Shown here: positions 26,083 through 35,140 of the stretch, piece after piece
How the letters are laid out: each line of letters opens with the position of its first letter
Position numbering within the stretch: position 1 is the first letter of the stretch
NCBI RefSeq assembly: GCF_016623615.1
Contig: NZ_JAEHFX010000002.1
Location: 186,001 to 250,000, forward strand
Source of the DNA: Adhaeribacter terrigena
GTDB lineage: Bacteria > Bacteroidota > Bacteroidia > Cytophagales > Hymenobacteraceae
Length of the DNA: 64,000 nucleotides
Direction of reading: 5' to 3'
Translations under genes and position numbers: made by a program
The notes under the pieces: model-generated
The model's input: the letters and a program-made list of their open reading frames with translations, nothing else
The model's database searches: none
Told to the model about the DNA's origin: nothing

Positions 26083-26511
26083 ATGATCTACGTAAGCCGG
26101 ACCGAGCATTTCAATGCCGCTCATAAATTAAATAACCCGAACTGGTCGCAATCCAAAAACCAGGAAATTTTCGGTCCCTGCGCCAATGCCAACTGGCACG
26201 GCCATAATTACGACCTGATCGTAACCGTAAAAGGCAAACCCGATCCGGAAACCGGTTTTGTGATCGATCTGAAAAAGCTCAGCACCCTGATCCGCGAAAA
26301 TATCATCAAAAAAGTAGATCACAAGAACCTGAACCTGGATGTGGAATTCATGGAAGGCAAATTGGCCAGCACCGAAAACCTCATCATCGAATTCTGGAAC
26401 ATCCTGGCGCCAAAAATCGAAAAGATCGCTTCCCCGGCTTCTGGCGCCAAACTCCACAGCCTCAAACTCTACGAAACCCCCCGGAATTTCGTGGAATACT
26501 ATGGCGAGTAA
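26083..26511 (+). CDS. 6-pyruvoyl-tetrahydropterin synthase / QueD family enzyme
   Basis: Zinc-dependent T-fold enzyme of 142 residues acting on dihydroneopterin triphosphate. Zn ligands are His14 (FNAAH), His39 and His41 (HGHNY); the catalytic Cys33 lies in GPCANANWHGH. The Cys-to-HGH spacing of five residues and the C-terminal ETPRNFVEYYGE resemble eukaryotic PTPS and the Bacteroidota 6-pyruvoyl type more than classical QueD, which has three residues. Activity could be tetrahydropterin formation or queuosine/folate-related. No other que genes are next to it; lpxB follows after 69 bp. Confidence 0.88.
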   Translation: MIYVSRTEHFNAAHKLNNPNWSQSKNQEIFGPCANANWHGHNYDLIVTVKGKPDPETGFVIDLKKLSTLIRENIIKKVDHKNLNLDVEFMEGKLASTENLIIEFWNILAPKIEKIASPASGAKLHSLKLYETPRNFVEYYGE

Positions 26512-26580
26512 TTTAATTGTTAATTGCTAATTGCTAATTGGTTTTTCTGGTAATTCAATCAACAATTAACAATTCAAAAA
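26512..26580. repeat. AT-rich inverted repeat before lpxB
   Basis: TTGTTAATTGCTAATTGC-type units at 26517-26540 face the approximate complement CAACAATTAACAATTC at 26559-26574. It lies directly before the lpxB GTG start and can form an AU-rich hairpin between the two cistrons. Confidence 0.65.
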
Positions 26581-27690
26581 GTGAAATACTACCTCATAGC
26601 CGGCGAACGTTCGGGCGACATGCACGCTTCCAATTTAATGAAGCAACTCAAACTCCAGGATCCGGAAGCGGAATTCCGTTTCTGGGGCGGCGAGCAGATG
26701 CAGGCCGTAGGAGGGGAGCTGGTTACGCATTACCGCGAAATGGCGTTCATGGGTTTCGTGGAAGTAGCGGCCAGTATTTTCAAAATTTCCCGGTTTCTGA
26801 AGCAATGTAAACAGGACATTCTAAGCTGGAAACCCGACGTTGTGATCCTGGTAGATTATGCCGGCTTCAACATGCGCATTGCGAAGTTCGCGAAGGAAAA
26901 AGGCTTTAAAACGTTTTACTACATTTCTCCGAAGATCTGGGCCTGGAATCAGGGACGCGTGCACGGTATTAAAAAGTCAGTTGACCGGATGTTCGTGATC
27001 ATGCCGTTCGAAAAGGATTTTTACCAGCGCTTCGATTATCAGACCGACTACATCGGCAACCCCGTTTCCGACAGCGTAAATGCGCATAAAGTTTCCGGAG
27101 ATTTCCTGCGGAAAAATGGGTTAGGAGCCAAGTCTATCATTGCCGTTTTGCCCGGTAGTCGGAAGCAGGAGATCGAAAATATGCTCCGCATCATGCTCCA
27201 GGTAATGCCAGATTTTCCGGATCATCAATTCGTAGTCGCCGGCGTTTCTACTTTTAGTCCGGAATTTTACGCGCAGTTTACGCAAGGAACAAACATTAAA
27301 ATCCTCTACGAACAAACCTACGATCTGCTTTCGCACGCCGAAGCGGCGTTGGTAACTTCCGGCACGGCTACTTTAGAAACGGCTTTGTTCAACGTGCCGC
27401 AAACTGTCTGCTATAAGACCAGCGCCATTTCCTACGCTATCGGTAAAATGGTGATCAAGGTAAACTATATTTCCTTGGTAAATTTAATTGCCGATAAAGA
27501 AGTTGTAAAAGAACTCATTCAGGAAAACCTGAACCCGCAGGAAATTTCCGCGGAACTGAAACGCATACTTTTTGATAAACCGTATCGCCAGAAAATGCTG
27601 AACGGATACGCTGAAATAAAAGCCAAATTGGGAACCGCCAATACTGCTGAACAGGCAGCCAAATTGATGATCGGTTATCTGAAGGCGTAA
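26581..27690 (+). CDS. lpxB: Lipid-A-disaccharide synthase
   Basis: GT19 glycosyltransferase joining UDP-2,3-diacylglucosamine and lipid X during lipid A synthesis at the inner membrane. It starts GTG (KYYLIAGERSGDMHASNLMKQL), with the family N-terminal AGERSGDMH at residues 7-15. Other motifs: VEVAASIFKISRF, VILVDYAGFNMRIAKF, YYISPKIWAWNQGRV, ADRMF-like VDRMFVIMPFEKDFY, and YIGNPVSD. The C-terminal nucleotide-binding half has AVLPGSRKQEIEN and TSGTATLETALFNVPQTVCYK. 369 residues is standard. Its nearness to hldD suggests clustering of lipopolysaccharide genes. Confidence 0.96.
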   Translation: MKYYLIAGERSGDMHASNLMKQLKLQDPEAEFRFWGGEQMQAVGGELVTHYREMAFMGFVEVAASIFKISRFLKQCKQDILSWKPDVVILVDYAGFNMRIAKFAKEKGFKTFYYISPKIWAWNQGRVHGIKKSVDRMFVIMPFEKDFYQRFDYQTDYIGNPVSDSVNAHKVSGDFLRKNGLGAKSIIAVLPGSRKQEIENMLRIMLQVMPDFPDHQFVVAGVSTFSPEFYAQFTQGTNIKILYEQTYDLLSHAEAALVTSGTATLETALFNVPQTVCYKTSAISYAIGKMVIKVNYISLVNLIADKEVVKELIQENLNPQEISAELKRILFDKPYRQKMLNGYAEIKAKLGTANTAEQAAKLMIGYLKA

Positions 27691-27761
27691 AGATTCAATA
27701 AGGTAATAATCGGATACCGAATTGATCTGCTACACTTTTTGCCTGATAACAAATCTGCAAA

Positions 27762-27791
27762 AAAACGCTACCATTTCCAGGTTAAAAAGTC
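27762..27791 (+). repeat. 30-bp AACGSTA element
   Basis: Box 1 AAAACGCTA and box 2 AAAAAGTC, exact register, 71 bp after the lpxB stop. Confidence 0.9.
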
Positions 27792-27829
27792 GCAATAATT
27801 TAAGGCCATTTACCGTCGCAATACCGTGC

Positions 27830-28076
27830 GGACAGGTCGCGATCCAATGCCGTCAACTTAAGGGATTTTTTTAAAATTATTAGGTCATCCCTACCTTGGG
27901 AGGGAACTAACGCATACTGAACCCGCAAGGAATTTATCGCTCAGACGCTCAAAATTCCATTGTAGTACGCGTTAGTTTAGCTACGCTGAATCTGCGATTT
28001 CTTCGACAGGCTCAGAATGACGTAATATTATTTCGCTTAGTATCTTAAGTTGACGGCATTGGGTCGCGACCTGTCC
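27830..28076. mobile_element. MITE-like unit with 33-bp terminal inverted repeats
   Basis: The left end (27830-27862) begins GGACAGGTCGCGATCCAATG; the right end (28044-28076) is its inverted copy with 32 of 33 bases identical. The 181-bp interior has no open frame and is mostly a REP-like repeat (27883-28022). Size, long near-perfect inverted ends and lack of coding capacity fit a nonautonomous transposable element. No clear target-site duplication is visible. The parent transposase is not in the window. Confidence 0.75.
27883..28022 (+). repeat. REP-like dispersed repeat, copy 2
   Basis: Same blocks as 23796-23930, including AAGGAATTTATCGCTCA and TTCTTCGACAGGCTCAGAAT, and placed inside the inverted-repeat unit 27830-28076. 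Confidence 0.85.
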
Positions 28077-28147
28077 CTGCATATTCACGGGAATCATAAA
28101 AATCAAAAACTCACAGTTCAGGCAATAATCCTGAAAATCGTGTTCAA

Positions 28148-28179
28148 AAAAAAGCTCCGGATCTCTCCGGAGCTTTTTT
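28148..28179. terminator. clpX terminator
   Basis: 14-bp perfect stem AAAAAAGCTCCGGA (28148-28161) and complement (28166-28179) with a 4-nt loop, 37 bp after the clpX stop on the minus strand; T-runs on both sides. Confidence 0.9.
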
Positions 28180-28216
28180 ATATCAGATCGAATAATCGAA
28201 AATTCGAAAACCGAAT

Positions 28217-29437
28217 CTACGCAACCTTGAGTTGTTTCAAAGCTGATTTTTCGAATTTTTCGCGGGCATAATCCAGGTCGATCAGCAATTCTTTGGTGTC
28301 TGCTTCGGAAGGCAGATCGAACATGGCGTCGGTCATGATGCTTTCGCAGATCGAACGCAAACCGCGCGCACCTAATTTATATTCCGCCGCTTTTTCTACA
28401 ATGTAATTCAGCGCGTCCTCATCAAACGAAAGCGCAATATTTTCCATCTCGAACAAACGTTTGTACTGCTTCACGATCGAATTCTTCGGCTGCGTTAAAA
28501 TCAGGCGCAAGGTATCGTTATCCAGCGGATTCAGGAAAGTAAGCACCGGCAAGCGGCCAATTAATTCCGGGATCAGTCCGAAAGCTTTCAGATCCTGCGC
28601 CGAAACGTATTTCAGGAAGTTATTCTGATCGGCTTCTTCAATGTGCGTTTTCGCAAAACCAATTGGTTTGGTATTTAAACGGCTCTTGATAATGCGTTCG
28701 ATACCTACAAAAGCGCCACCGCAAATAAAGAGGATATTTTCCGTGTTGATCGAGATCATTTTCTGCTCCGGGTGCTTGCGGCCCCCTTGCGGCGGAACGT
28801 TCACCGTGGAACCTTCCAGCAATTTCAGCATGGCCTGTTGCACGCCTTCGCCACTCACGTCGCGGGTAATGCTCGGGTTGTCAGATTTACGGGCAATTTT
28901 ATCGATCTCGTCAATATAGACAATACCGCGTTCGGCAGCTTCTACGTTATAATCGGCGGCCTGTAATAAACGCGTTAAAATGCTTTCCACGTCTTCGCCC
29001 ACGTAACCGGCTTCGGTCAGAACGGTCGCATCGGCGATGCAGAATGGCACCTGCAGCATACCGGCCAGCATTCGGGCCAGAAACGTTTTACCGGTTCCGG
29101 TTTCGCCCACCATAATAATGTTCGATTTCTCGATCACCACATCATCTTGTTTCGGAGCTTGCATAAGGCGTTTATAGTGGTTATACACCGCCACGCTCAT
29201 TACTTTTTTCGCTTCATCCTGACCTACCACAAACTGATCGAGGTATTCCTTCATGTCGCGCGGTTTCACCAGATTGAATTTCGGGGTTTTATCCTTCGAC
29301 CGGATCTTATTTTCCTCGTTCAGGATCTGCTGGGCCTGGCCAACACAACGTTCGCAAATGTGTGCGTTTACGCCCGAGATCATCACCGAAACTTCTTTTT
29401 TCTGCTTGCCGCAAAAAGAGCAAATAATTTCTGCCAT
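28217..29437 (-). CDS. clpX: ATP-dependent Clp protease ATP-binding subunit ClpX
   Basis: AAA+ unfoldase that feeds substrates to ClpP. The N-terminal zinc-binding domain has Cys6, Cys9, Cys28 and Cys31. Walker A GETGTGKT is at residues 111-118, and Walker B is [12 protein letters not shown]. The pore region and sensor-2 ([10 protein letters not shown]) are present, and IGF-type loop sequence for ClpP docking lies near [10 protein letters not shown]. 406 residues is typical. In most Bacteroidota clpX directly follows clpP; here the pair is separated by 4.9 kb carrying a decayed gene and an oppositely oriented T9SS surface-protein gene. A -7 box TACCTTTG on the minus strand (29482-29489) lies upstream. 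Confidence 0.97.
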   Translation of the reverse strand: MAEIICSFCGKQKKEVSVMISGVNAHICERCVGQAQQILNEENKIRSKDKTPKFNLVKPRDMKEYLDQFVVGQDEAKKVMSVAVYNHYKRLMQAPKQDDVVIEKSNIIMVGETGTGKTFLARMLAGMLQVPFCIADATVLTEAGYVGEDVESILTRLLQAADYNVEAAERGIVYIDEIDKIARKSDNPSITRDVSGEGVQQAMLKLLEGSTVNVPPQGGRKHPEQKMISINTENILFICGGAFVGIERIIKSRLNTKPIGFAKTHIEEADQNNFLKYVSAQDLKAFGLIPELIGRLPVLTFLNPLDNDTLRLILTQPKNSIVKQYKRLFEMENIALSFDEDALNYIVEKAAEYKLGARGLRSICESIMTDAMFDLPSEADTKELLIDLDYAREKFEKSALKQLKVA

Positions 29438-29481
29438 ATAAAAATGTGGTATTGAAAGGCAATTTTTGCACCCTTCATTTA

Positions 29482-29489
29482 CAAAGGTA
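29482..29489 (-). promoter_or_regulatory. Candidate -7 box for clpX
   Basis: TACCTTTG on the minus strand matches the Bacteroidota -7 consensus TAnnTTTG, 45 bp upstream of the clpX start. No good TTTG lies 19-21 bp further up. Confidence 0.45.
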
Positions 29490-29666
29490 ATAAATTGAAG
29501 ATGTTTCCGGATATAAAAAATTTCAACAGTCTGTTGATAACTCAGGCCAAAAATTGCTATATCTTAAAATAAAGATGAAAATATATAAGCCTGCGTTGCG
29601 CGTCAGGCCCCTTTTTTTTGTAGAAACATTGCCCGCCAGAATTAAACCAGACGGGCATATTTTTTT

Positions 29667-29697
29667 GAAACGCTATGCTTTTTCCCGCCAAAACTGC
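29667..29697 (+). repeat. 30-bp AACGSTA element, 31-bp variant
   Basis: Box 1 GAAACGCTA followed by a T-tract and box 2 AAAACTGC; one base longer than the usual register. Confidence 0.6.
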
Positions 29698-29817
29698 TCG
29701 CTGGCCTTACTTTACTCCCTTAATTACTGCATTACGGAGTATTTTGTGAATTTATGGTTCTAAATGTTACGCATAAAAACTTATAACCTTGTAATTATTC
29801 TTTTGTTGAAGCGCAGC

Positions 29818-30190
29818 ATGGTAGTCCGTATTTTATTTCTGCTGGTTTTCTTTTTTCTTACGCAAGCTGCTTCTGCCCAATACCACATTTGCAGGACAAA
29901 TTTTTTGCCGAACGGAACGTAGCGCCCGATACCATTTTTTACCTGAATAGAGTGATGCGCCTCGGTTCTTCGGTCAGGTTCCGGGAACTTGATCAGGTTG
30001 CAGCGTTGAAGGCTCATCACGAACAGAGCCGGCCCAGCTAAGCGGGTTTAAAGTCCTGCTTGAAGAATTAGACGAGAAAGTGATCCGGCCCCTGCAGATC
30101 CGGGTGCGTGAAAAGCTGGCAGCCATCTTTAACCTCACCTCGGAATGCTTTCCTCTTCCATTTAAGGAGTTGTCTGGGGCTGTTGGTTAA
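29818..30190 (+). pseudogene. Frameshifted remnant of a small secreted-protein gene
   Basis: An ATG at 29818 opens a convincing signal peptide (VVRILFLLVFFFLTQAASAQ), then stops at TAG 29920-29922. A shift after residue 22 restores reading as KFFAERNVAPDTIFYLNRV followed by MRLGSSVRFRELDQVAAL, until a second break near 30020. A further shift gives FKVLLEELDEKVIRPLQIRV and KLAAIFNLTSECFPLPFKEL, ending at TAA 30188. The three segments have protein-like composition and join into about 120 residues. I do not recognise the family. At least two frameshifts make it a likely pseudogene, unless the reads contain errors. Confidence 0.6.
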
Positions 30191-30576
30191 GTTATTGAAA
30201 AGGAAGCGAAAAAAAGTGATAACGTTTTTATAACGCTCGTTTCACGGACAATTAAGGGCGCGTTTTCCAGCCTTGGCGCCTGGAAATTTTGCTGTTAACA
30301 GTACCAGTTGTTCTAAATGAAATTCCTGGCTTTTGGCAAGTATTATTAAACAGCTCTCAAAGCGGAAAGGTCTTTTGTGTTTGCTTTATAATGGTACTTT
30401 AGAAGGGTTTATTTACCTGCGGGGACACTGCGGTGCAAGGTTACAGCTCTTAAATCTACCGTGTTTTTTGTCGAGAATTCGCGCTGGTTTATCGGGTAAA
30501 AGTATACTTTGGTCGAAATTTAGAATAAATAGAATGCTACCGTGATAATTTTAGTGAAAAAATAAGTCTGGGGCGT

Positions 30577-33500
30577 ATGTATTTATCTGCTGAAAAAATT
30601 TATCGGGTAGGTTTAAAGCAAGCGGGGAAAATCCTGTATTTACTTCTTTTTATCATTTTTACCCAACAGTTTCATGCTTTTGGCCAAACGAAGGGCCTGA
30701 TCGTTAAAACGGCTTCAGCCGCTACCTCCGGGGTGGGCAGAGCAGTGCTCGATCCGGATGGCGATGGGTACGTTTCAGTAAAAACCAACGGCCTTCAGCG
30801 GGGATTTCAAAGCAACGACCTGCTGGAAAGCGAAATTCCATACCGGCCCTTGCCGGTGCCAGCCGCCGAACCAATGAACGATCTGGCCCGCGGCCCGGGT
30901 GGTGGTTTTTCCGATTTTGCCGACATGAACAGTACCGTTTATCCGGTATCTTCCTACCTTTCACCGGCGGGCAATCTCATGTTCCGTTTTCGCTTAGGCA
31001 GCATTGCCCCTAATTCCAAAGGCTATAGTGTGCTGGTAGATGCCGACGGAAAATTCGGGTTTTCCGGCGCCAACGCAGATCCGGAAGCAAGCATCGATAA
31101 CCCGGGGTTTGAGTTTGAAATTGTGCTGGCCACCAATTTTGGCGTGCGCCTTTACGATGTGAACAACGCAGCTGGTAATGCGACCCAAAGAGGAACCGAT
31201 GCCGATCTGCCTTATGCAGTTTATGCGCAGAAAGCCATCGCGTTTACTACCAATTCCGGTGATGCTGATTATTTTTACGATTTCTATATCCCTTTTTCCA
31301 GGATCACCCAGTATTTCCCGACTGTTACTGCTGCCACGGCTTTAAGAATGGTAGCCAATACCATTATGGCGCCGCAAAGCGCAATCAAAGGCCCGATTTC
31401 CGATATTAGCGGCATCGATGCTACTTATAGCACCGCTTCCGCCTGGACCAAAATAATTTCGGGTTTTGTACCCACACCGGCAGCGGGTACAACTTCTTCT
31501 AATTTTCCGGCGGTCCGTTCCGATGCGCCGGTGGTTTCCAGCACGGTTTATGCCGGCACAACCGTGAGCGGCACCTCGTCTGAAGCAACCGGTACGGTAA
31601 TTACAGTTTATAAGAACGGTACCCTTTTAGGCACTACTTCGGTACTTGCCGGAGGCACTTGGACCCTGAACTCCGGTTCTGTGGCAGTAAATGACCGCAT
31701 AAAGGCTACGGCAACAGCTTCCGGCGAATCGGTATCTGATCTGTCGAATGAAGTGATCGCGATCCTGAACTGTACTTACAGCCGAACGCCGGAATTAGTT
31801 TGTGCTTCGGATAAAGGGTTTTCGGGGCGAGTGCCAGGCGTTGCCGCCAATACCCGCATTAATCTTTACAAGATCGGCGACCCGAATACCATTGTCATGA
31901 CGGTTTATACCGGCACCAACGGCATGGCAACCGACGAATTCAAGTATCTGTGTTCCGGTAATTATAATAACGCTTCTTATTCAAACTGTAACCCGGGAGG
32001 CGGTTGCGTGGGAGCTTCATTAGGAAACGGCTCTTATTATGCCCGGGCGATAGAAACTGTAAACGGGGTTACCTTGTGTGAGTCGCCCAGATCTGGTACG
32101 CAATGTGTAGGCAACGGCGGTACCTCAACGGCTCCGACGTTAATAACCGATCCCATTACGCCGGCCACAACCGCTATCTCCGGCACGGGTATTTCCGGTT
32201 CGCGCATTGTGGTGCTGGCCGATAATACCTTAGTAGGCTCGGTAGAGATTCCCGCAACCCCAACCGGAACGGCTGTAAGCTGGACGCTTTCCGGCATTGT
32301 AGTGAGTGCTGGTAAAACCATACAGGTGCAGCAGGTAGAAGCCGGTAAATGCGCCTCCGGTTTTGTAACCAGATTAGTAACAGATCCAACTTCCACGCCG
32401 GTAATAAACGGCCCGGTCTATGCAAATGCCACTTTCATTTCCGGTATTTCCTTAGAACCGGCCGGAACGGTAATTACCATTTACAAAAATGGCATTTCAA
32501 TGGGCACGGCAACGGTAACCGCTTCCGGGACCTGGACGTTGACTGGGGTAACCGGACTCGTGGCAGGCAATACCATAACCGCAACGGCTTTAGCCGCGAA
32601 CAAGACCATTAGTGCTATTTCCAATACAATAACCGTTGCTGCCGCACCAGCTGCCACGCCGGCCGTGCCCACCATTACGCTCATTGGCGGGGTGGCTTAT
32701 AAGGAAGGCGGTACTACTGTAAACGTGAGCGTACCAGCCAATACCCCAACCGGCACGAACATTAATCTGTACATAGATGGCTATCTGCTGCGCACCATTT
32801 CCACCACTTCTACCAGTACCAGTGCCGTAATCTGGCCCGTAACCGGTTTAAGTGCAGCCGAATATGAGCTTTATACCGGAGGGAAATTAACGGCTACGTT
32901 AGGCACCATCGGCAGCAACGAAAGTGCGCAATCTGCCAGTGTAACGGTAAATTGTATTCCGCCAATAACCAAACCCGCAACGGTGGTAACCAACCCGATC
33001 TGTGAAGGCTCGCAGGCGCAGTTCCAGATCGCCAATTCAGAAGATGGAGTAATTTATACGCTGAAAAACGGGGCTTCAGACCGTGGTTCTTCGGTTCTGG
33101 GTACAGGCGGCACCATTTCTTTCTTTACCTGGGAATTAAGCACTACCGAAACCTTTACGGTAACGGCCCAGAAAGTATCGGGTGGCACGTGCAGCCCGAC
33201 GAGTTTTGCCGGCGGTACTATAACCGTAAACCCCAAGCCAAATGCCAGTAATACGGTAACGGCACCAGCCACAGTTTCAGGTGGGGCATCGGTAAATGTG
33301 CAGGTGCAGAATTCGCAATTGAATTACCGCTACCAGCTCCGCAAGAATGCGGTGAATATTGGCAGTGCAGTAACCGGAACGGGAGGGAGCATTAACCTGC
33401 CAACCGACCCGGTGATGGAAGAAAGCGTTTACGAAGTGCAGGTTACCGATATTACGCGTTCTACCAATTGTACAGTAATGCTTAACCAGGTGGCAAAAAT

Positions 33501-34068
33501 TGCACTGGGCACTTTACCGGTCGAGCTTCTGAACTTCGCGGCAAAAACGCAGCCTAACTCAACTTTAGTTACCTGGGCAACGGCCAGCGAGAAAAATAAC
33601 GATTATTTCGAGATCCAGAAAAGCTTCGATGGCCGCGATTTTACCGCCATTGCAAACGTAAAAGGCGCCGGCAATTCCGCCACAATTAAAGAGTATGCCT
33701 TTGAAGATCGTCAGATAACTTCCGGTTTGGTTTATTACCGCCTGAAACAAACCGATACCGACGGCAATTCTGAATTCAGCAAGATCGTTGCCGTAACCCG
33801 TAAACTGGAAAACGCATTTCCCGTGCTTTACCCCAACCCAGCCAGCAATAAATGCTACCTGAAAGTGCAGGCTGGTTACCCGGAAGAAGTTGTGATCGGG
33901 ATCTATGAAACAAACGGTAGGCTTTTAACCCGGAAAACTGTGAAGCTGACCGCCGGTGAAAACAACATTCCGCTGGAAACCAAAACGTTGCAGCCCGGAT
34001 TTTACGTGATAAAAATAAACGGTAATACGCTGCAGACTACGTTTAAACTCCAGAAAATTTCGGAATAA
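30577..34068 (+). CDS. T9SS-secreted multidomain surface protein with Ig-like repeats
   Basis: 1163 residues. A long signal peptide ends near AFGQ (residue 37). The N-terminal domain (40-310) contains LDPDGDGYVS, an Asp-rich calcium-type loop, and a jelly-roll-like region with ADGKFGF. Two related Ig-like repeats follow (about 325-395 and 608-690) with shared text GTVIT(V/I)YKNG and GTWTL, separated by Cys-containing segments. Further bacterial Ig-like modules with PxICEGSQAQF and NPKPN-type text follow. The C-terminus has PVELLNFAAK and the type IX secretion sorting domain (VLYPNPASNKCYLKV...GFYVIKING). It is predicted to be cell-surface attached or secreted; adhesion is a guess. It lies between clpX and clpP in the opposite direction. 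Confidence 0.88.
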   Translation: MYLSAEKIYRVGLKQAGKILYLLLFIIFTQQFHAFGQTKGLIVKTASAATSGVGRAVLDPDGDGYVSVKTNGLQRGFQSNDLLESEIPYRPLPVPAAEPMNDLARGPGGGFSDFADMNSTVYPVSSYLSPAGNLMFRFRLGSIAPNSKGYSVLVDADGKFGFSGANADPEASIDNPGFEFEIVLATNFGVRLYDVNNAAGNATQRGTDADLPYAVYAQKAIAFTTNSGDADYFYDFYIPFSRITQYFPTVTAATALRMVANTIMAPQSAIKGPISDISGIDATYSTASAWTKIISGFVPTPAAGTTSSNFPAVRSDAPVVSSTVYAGTTVSGTSSEATGTVITVYKNGTLLGTTSVLAGGTWTLNSGSVAVNDRIKATATASGESVSDLSNEVIAILNCTYSRTPELVCASDKGFSGRVPGVAANTRINLYKIGDPNTIVMTVYTGTNGMATDEFKYLCSGNYNNASYSNCNPGGGCVGASLGNGSYYARAIETVNGVTLCESPRSGTQCVGNGGTSTAPTLITDPITPATTAISGTGISGSRIVVLADNTLVGSVEIPATPTGTAVSWTLSGIVVSAGKTIQVQQVEAGKCASGFVTRLVTDPTSTPVINGPVYANATFISGISLEPAGTVITIYKNGISMGTATVTASGTWTLTGVTGLVAGNTITATALAANKTISAISNTITVAAAPAATPAVPTITLIGGVAYKEGGTTVNVSVPANTPTGTNINLYIDGYLLRTISTTSTSTSAVIWPVTGLSAAEYELYTGGKLTATLGTIGSNESAQSASVTVNCIPPITKPATVVTNPICEGSQAQFQIANSEDGVIYTLKNGASDRGSSVLGTGGTISFFTWELSTTETFTVTAQKVSGGTCSPTSFAGGTITVNPKPNASNTVTAPATVSGGASVNVQVQNSQLNYRYQLRKNAVNIGSAVTGTGGSINLPTDPVMEESVYEVQVTDITRSTNCTVMLNQVAKIALGTLPVELLNFAAKTQPNSTLVTWATASEKNNDYFEIQKSFDGRDFTAIANVKGAGNSATIKEYAFEDRQITSGLVYYRLKQTDTDGNSEFSKIVAVTRKLENAFPVLYPNPASNKCYLKVQAGYPEEVVIGIYETNGRLLTRKTVKLTAGENNIPLETKTLQPGFYVIKINGNTLQTTFKLQKISE

Positions 34069-34076
34069 AGCCTGAA

Positions 34077-34106
34077 AAAACGCTATGGTTTGAAGCCTGA
34101 AAAGCC
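34077..34106 (+). repeat. 30-bp AACGSTA element fused to a terminator
   Basis: Box 1 AAAACGCTA, box 2 GAAAAGCC; starts 8 bp after the T9SS gene stop and runs into the terminator stem. Confidence 0.9.
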
Positions 34107-34133
34107 GGAAATTCAATCAGAATTTCCGGCTTT
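34101..34133 (+). terminator. Terminator of the T9SS surface-protein gene
   Basis: 13-bp stem AAAGCCGGAAATT (34101-34113) and complement (34121-34133), followed by a T-run to 34137. Confidence 0.9.
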
Positions 34134-34170
34134 TTTTGTTTTGTAATTTTGCAATTTTCCGAAGGTTGGA

Positions 34171-34200
34171 AAAACGCTATGGTTTTAACCCAAAAAAGTG
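34171..34200 (+). repeat. 30-bp AACGSTA element
   Basis: Box 1 AAAACGCTA, box 2 AAAAAGTG, exact register; second copy in the same convergent intergenic region, 65 bp from the first. Confidence 0.92.
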
Positions 34201-34307
34201 CTGTACATGTTATTCGCTAAAAGCGCTCAAAAAAGCCCTGCCGAATTTCTTCCGCAAGGCTTTCAAATCTTTTGTTCAATCAACAATTAGCGATCAGCAA
34301 TGAATAA

Positions 34308-35006
34308 TTACTTCGCCGGTCTTACCAGCACTTCATCGATCAAACCGTATTCTTTGGCTTCATCGGCGCGCATCCAATAGTCGCGGTCAGAATTATCGTG
34401 CACTTCCTGGTAGGTTTTGCCGGAATGCTGCGCAATAATGTCGTAAAGTTCTTTTTTCAGTTTCAGGATCTCACGCGCCGTAATTTCGATGTCCGAAGCC
34501 TGACCTTGCGTACCGCCCATTGGCTGGTGGATCATAACGCGCGAATGTGGAAGAGCAGAACGTTTGCCGGCTGCGCCTCCGCAAAGCAATACCGCACCCA
34601 TAGAAGCCGCCAGACCGGTACAGATCGTAGCCACATCCGGACCAACGTACTGCATGGTGTCGTAAATGCCTAAACCGGCATAAACCGAACCACCCGGCGA
34701 GTTGATGTAAAGCAGAATATCTTTTTTAGAATCGGAAGACTCCAGGAATAAAAGCTGCGCGGTAATGATGTTGGCAATAAAATCGTCTACCTGCGTGCCC
34801 AGGAAAATAATGCGGTCCATGATCAGGCGCGAAAAAACGTCGATCTCACGGAAATTCGTCGGACGCTCTTCAATTACCGAGCGGGTCATATTGTTAATGC
34901 TGTGCAGCGTCTGGCTTTCTACGTGGTGCAAATATTGATCTACACCGAGTCCGCTCAAGCCTTGCCCTTTCACGGCAAACTTGCGGAATTCGTCTCTGTT
35001 CATCAT
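34308..35006 (-). CDS. clpP: ATP-dependent Clp protease proteolytic subunit
   Basis: Serine protease of the Clp complex, 232 residues. Catalytic Ser135 lies in [11 protein letters not shown], His160 in [11 protein letters not shown], and the Asp is in the C-terminal DNSDRDYWM region. [21 protein letters not shown] is the substrate-binding strand. The N-terminus is some 25 residues longer than E. coli ClpP, normal for the phylum. tig lies upstream, but a strong hairpin (35076-35107) separates them, so the two genes may be transcribed apart. clpX is not adjacent. Confidence 0.96.
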   Translation of the reverse strand: MMNRDEFRKFAVKGQGLSGLGVDQYLHHVESQTLHSINNMTRSVIEERPTNFREIDVFSRLIMDRIIFLGTQVDDFIANIITAQLLFLESSDSKKDILLYINSPGGSVYAGLGIYDTMQYVGPDVATICTGLAASMGAVLLCGGAAGKRSALPHSRVMIHQPMGGTQGQASDIEITAREILKLKKELYDIIAQHSGKTYQEVHDNSDRDYWMRADEAKEYGLIDEVLVRPAK

Positions 35007-35075
35007 ATCGTATTTTTGAGTTTTTTGCGTTTACCTTATTACAGAAACAAGGTTACACAAATCGTGCGAAAATAA

Positions 35076-35107
35076 AAAAAGTCCGGCCTTTGTCAGCCGG
35101 ACTTTTT
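35076..35107. terminator. Terminator between tig and clpP
   Basis: 12-bp perfect stem AAAAAGTCCGGC (35076-35087) and complement (35096-35107), with T-runs both ways, just after tig on the minus strand. Confidence 0.88.
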
Positions 35108-35110
35108 CTT

Positions 35111-35140
35111 AAAACGGTATTGAAAATAGCTTAGAAACTC
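35111..35140 (+). repeat. 30-bp AACGSTA element overlapping the tig stop codon
   Basis: Box 1 AAAACGGTA, box 2 AGAAACTC. The box 2 end encodes the final Ser-Phe-stop of trigger factor on the minus strand; box 1 lies 4 bp from the terminator stem. Confidence 0.8.

Larger units (their letters stand above)
27691..28216. other. 526-bp intergenic region lpxB-clpX
   Basis: Contains one AACGSTA element (27762), a 247-bp unit with 33-bp terminal inverted repeats (27830-28076) enclosing a REP-like repeat, and the clpX terminator (28148-28179). No gene is supported; a small plus frame at 28050 runs through the repeat and into clpX antisense. Confidence 0.8.
29438..30576. other. 1.1-kb region without an intact gene, clpX to T9SS protein
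   Basis: Holds the clpX promoter region, an AT-rich stretch, one AACGSTA element (29667), a GCCCG...CGGGC hairpin (about 29630-29656), a frameshifted gene remnant (29818-30190), and about 390 bp before the T9SS gene in which I see no clear feature. Short frames such as 30333-30545 have no family resemblance. Confidence 0.6.

Noticed and set aside
28050-28271. Plus-strand 73-codon frame
   Set aside because: Runs through the right inverted repeat, the clpX terminator and antisense clpX; no coding character.
30333-30545. 70-codon frame upstream of the T9SS protein
   Set aside because: No signal, domain or plausible start context; treated as non-coding.
31500-32650. Internal duplication in the T9SS protein as a mobile or phase-variable repeat
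   Set aside because: The two Ig-like modules share only protein-level motifs; DNA identity is low, as expected of old domain repeats.
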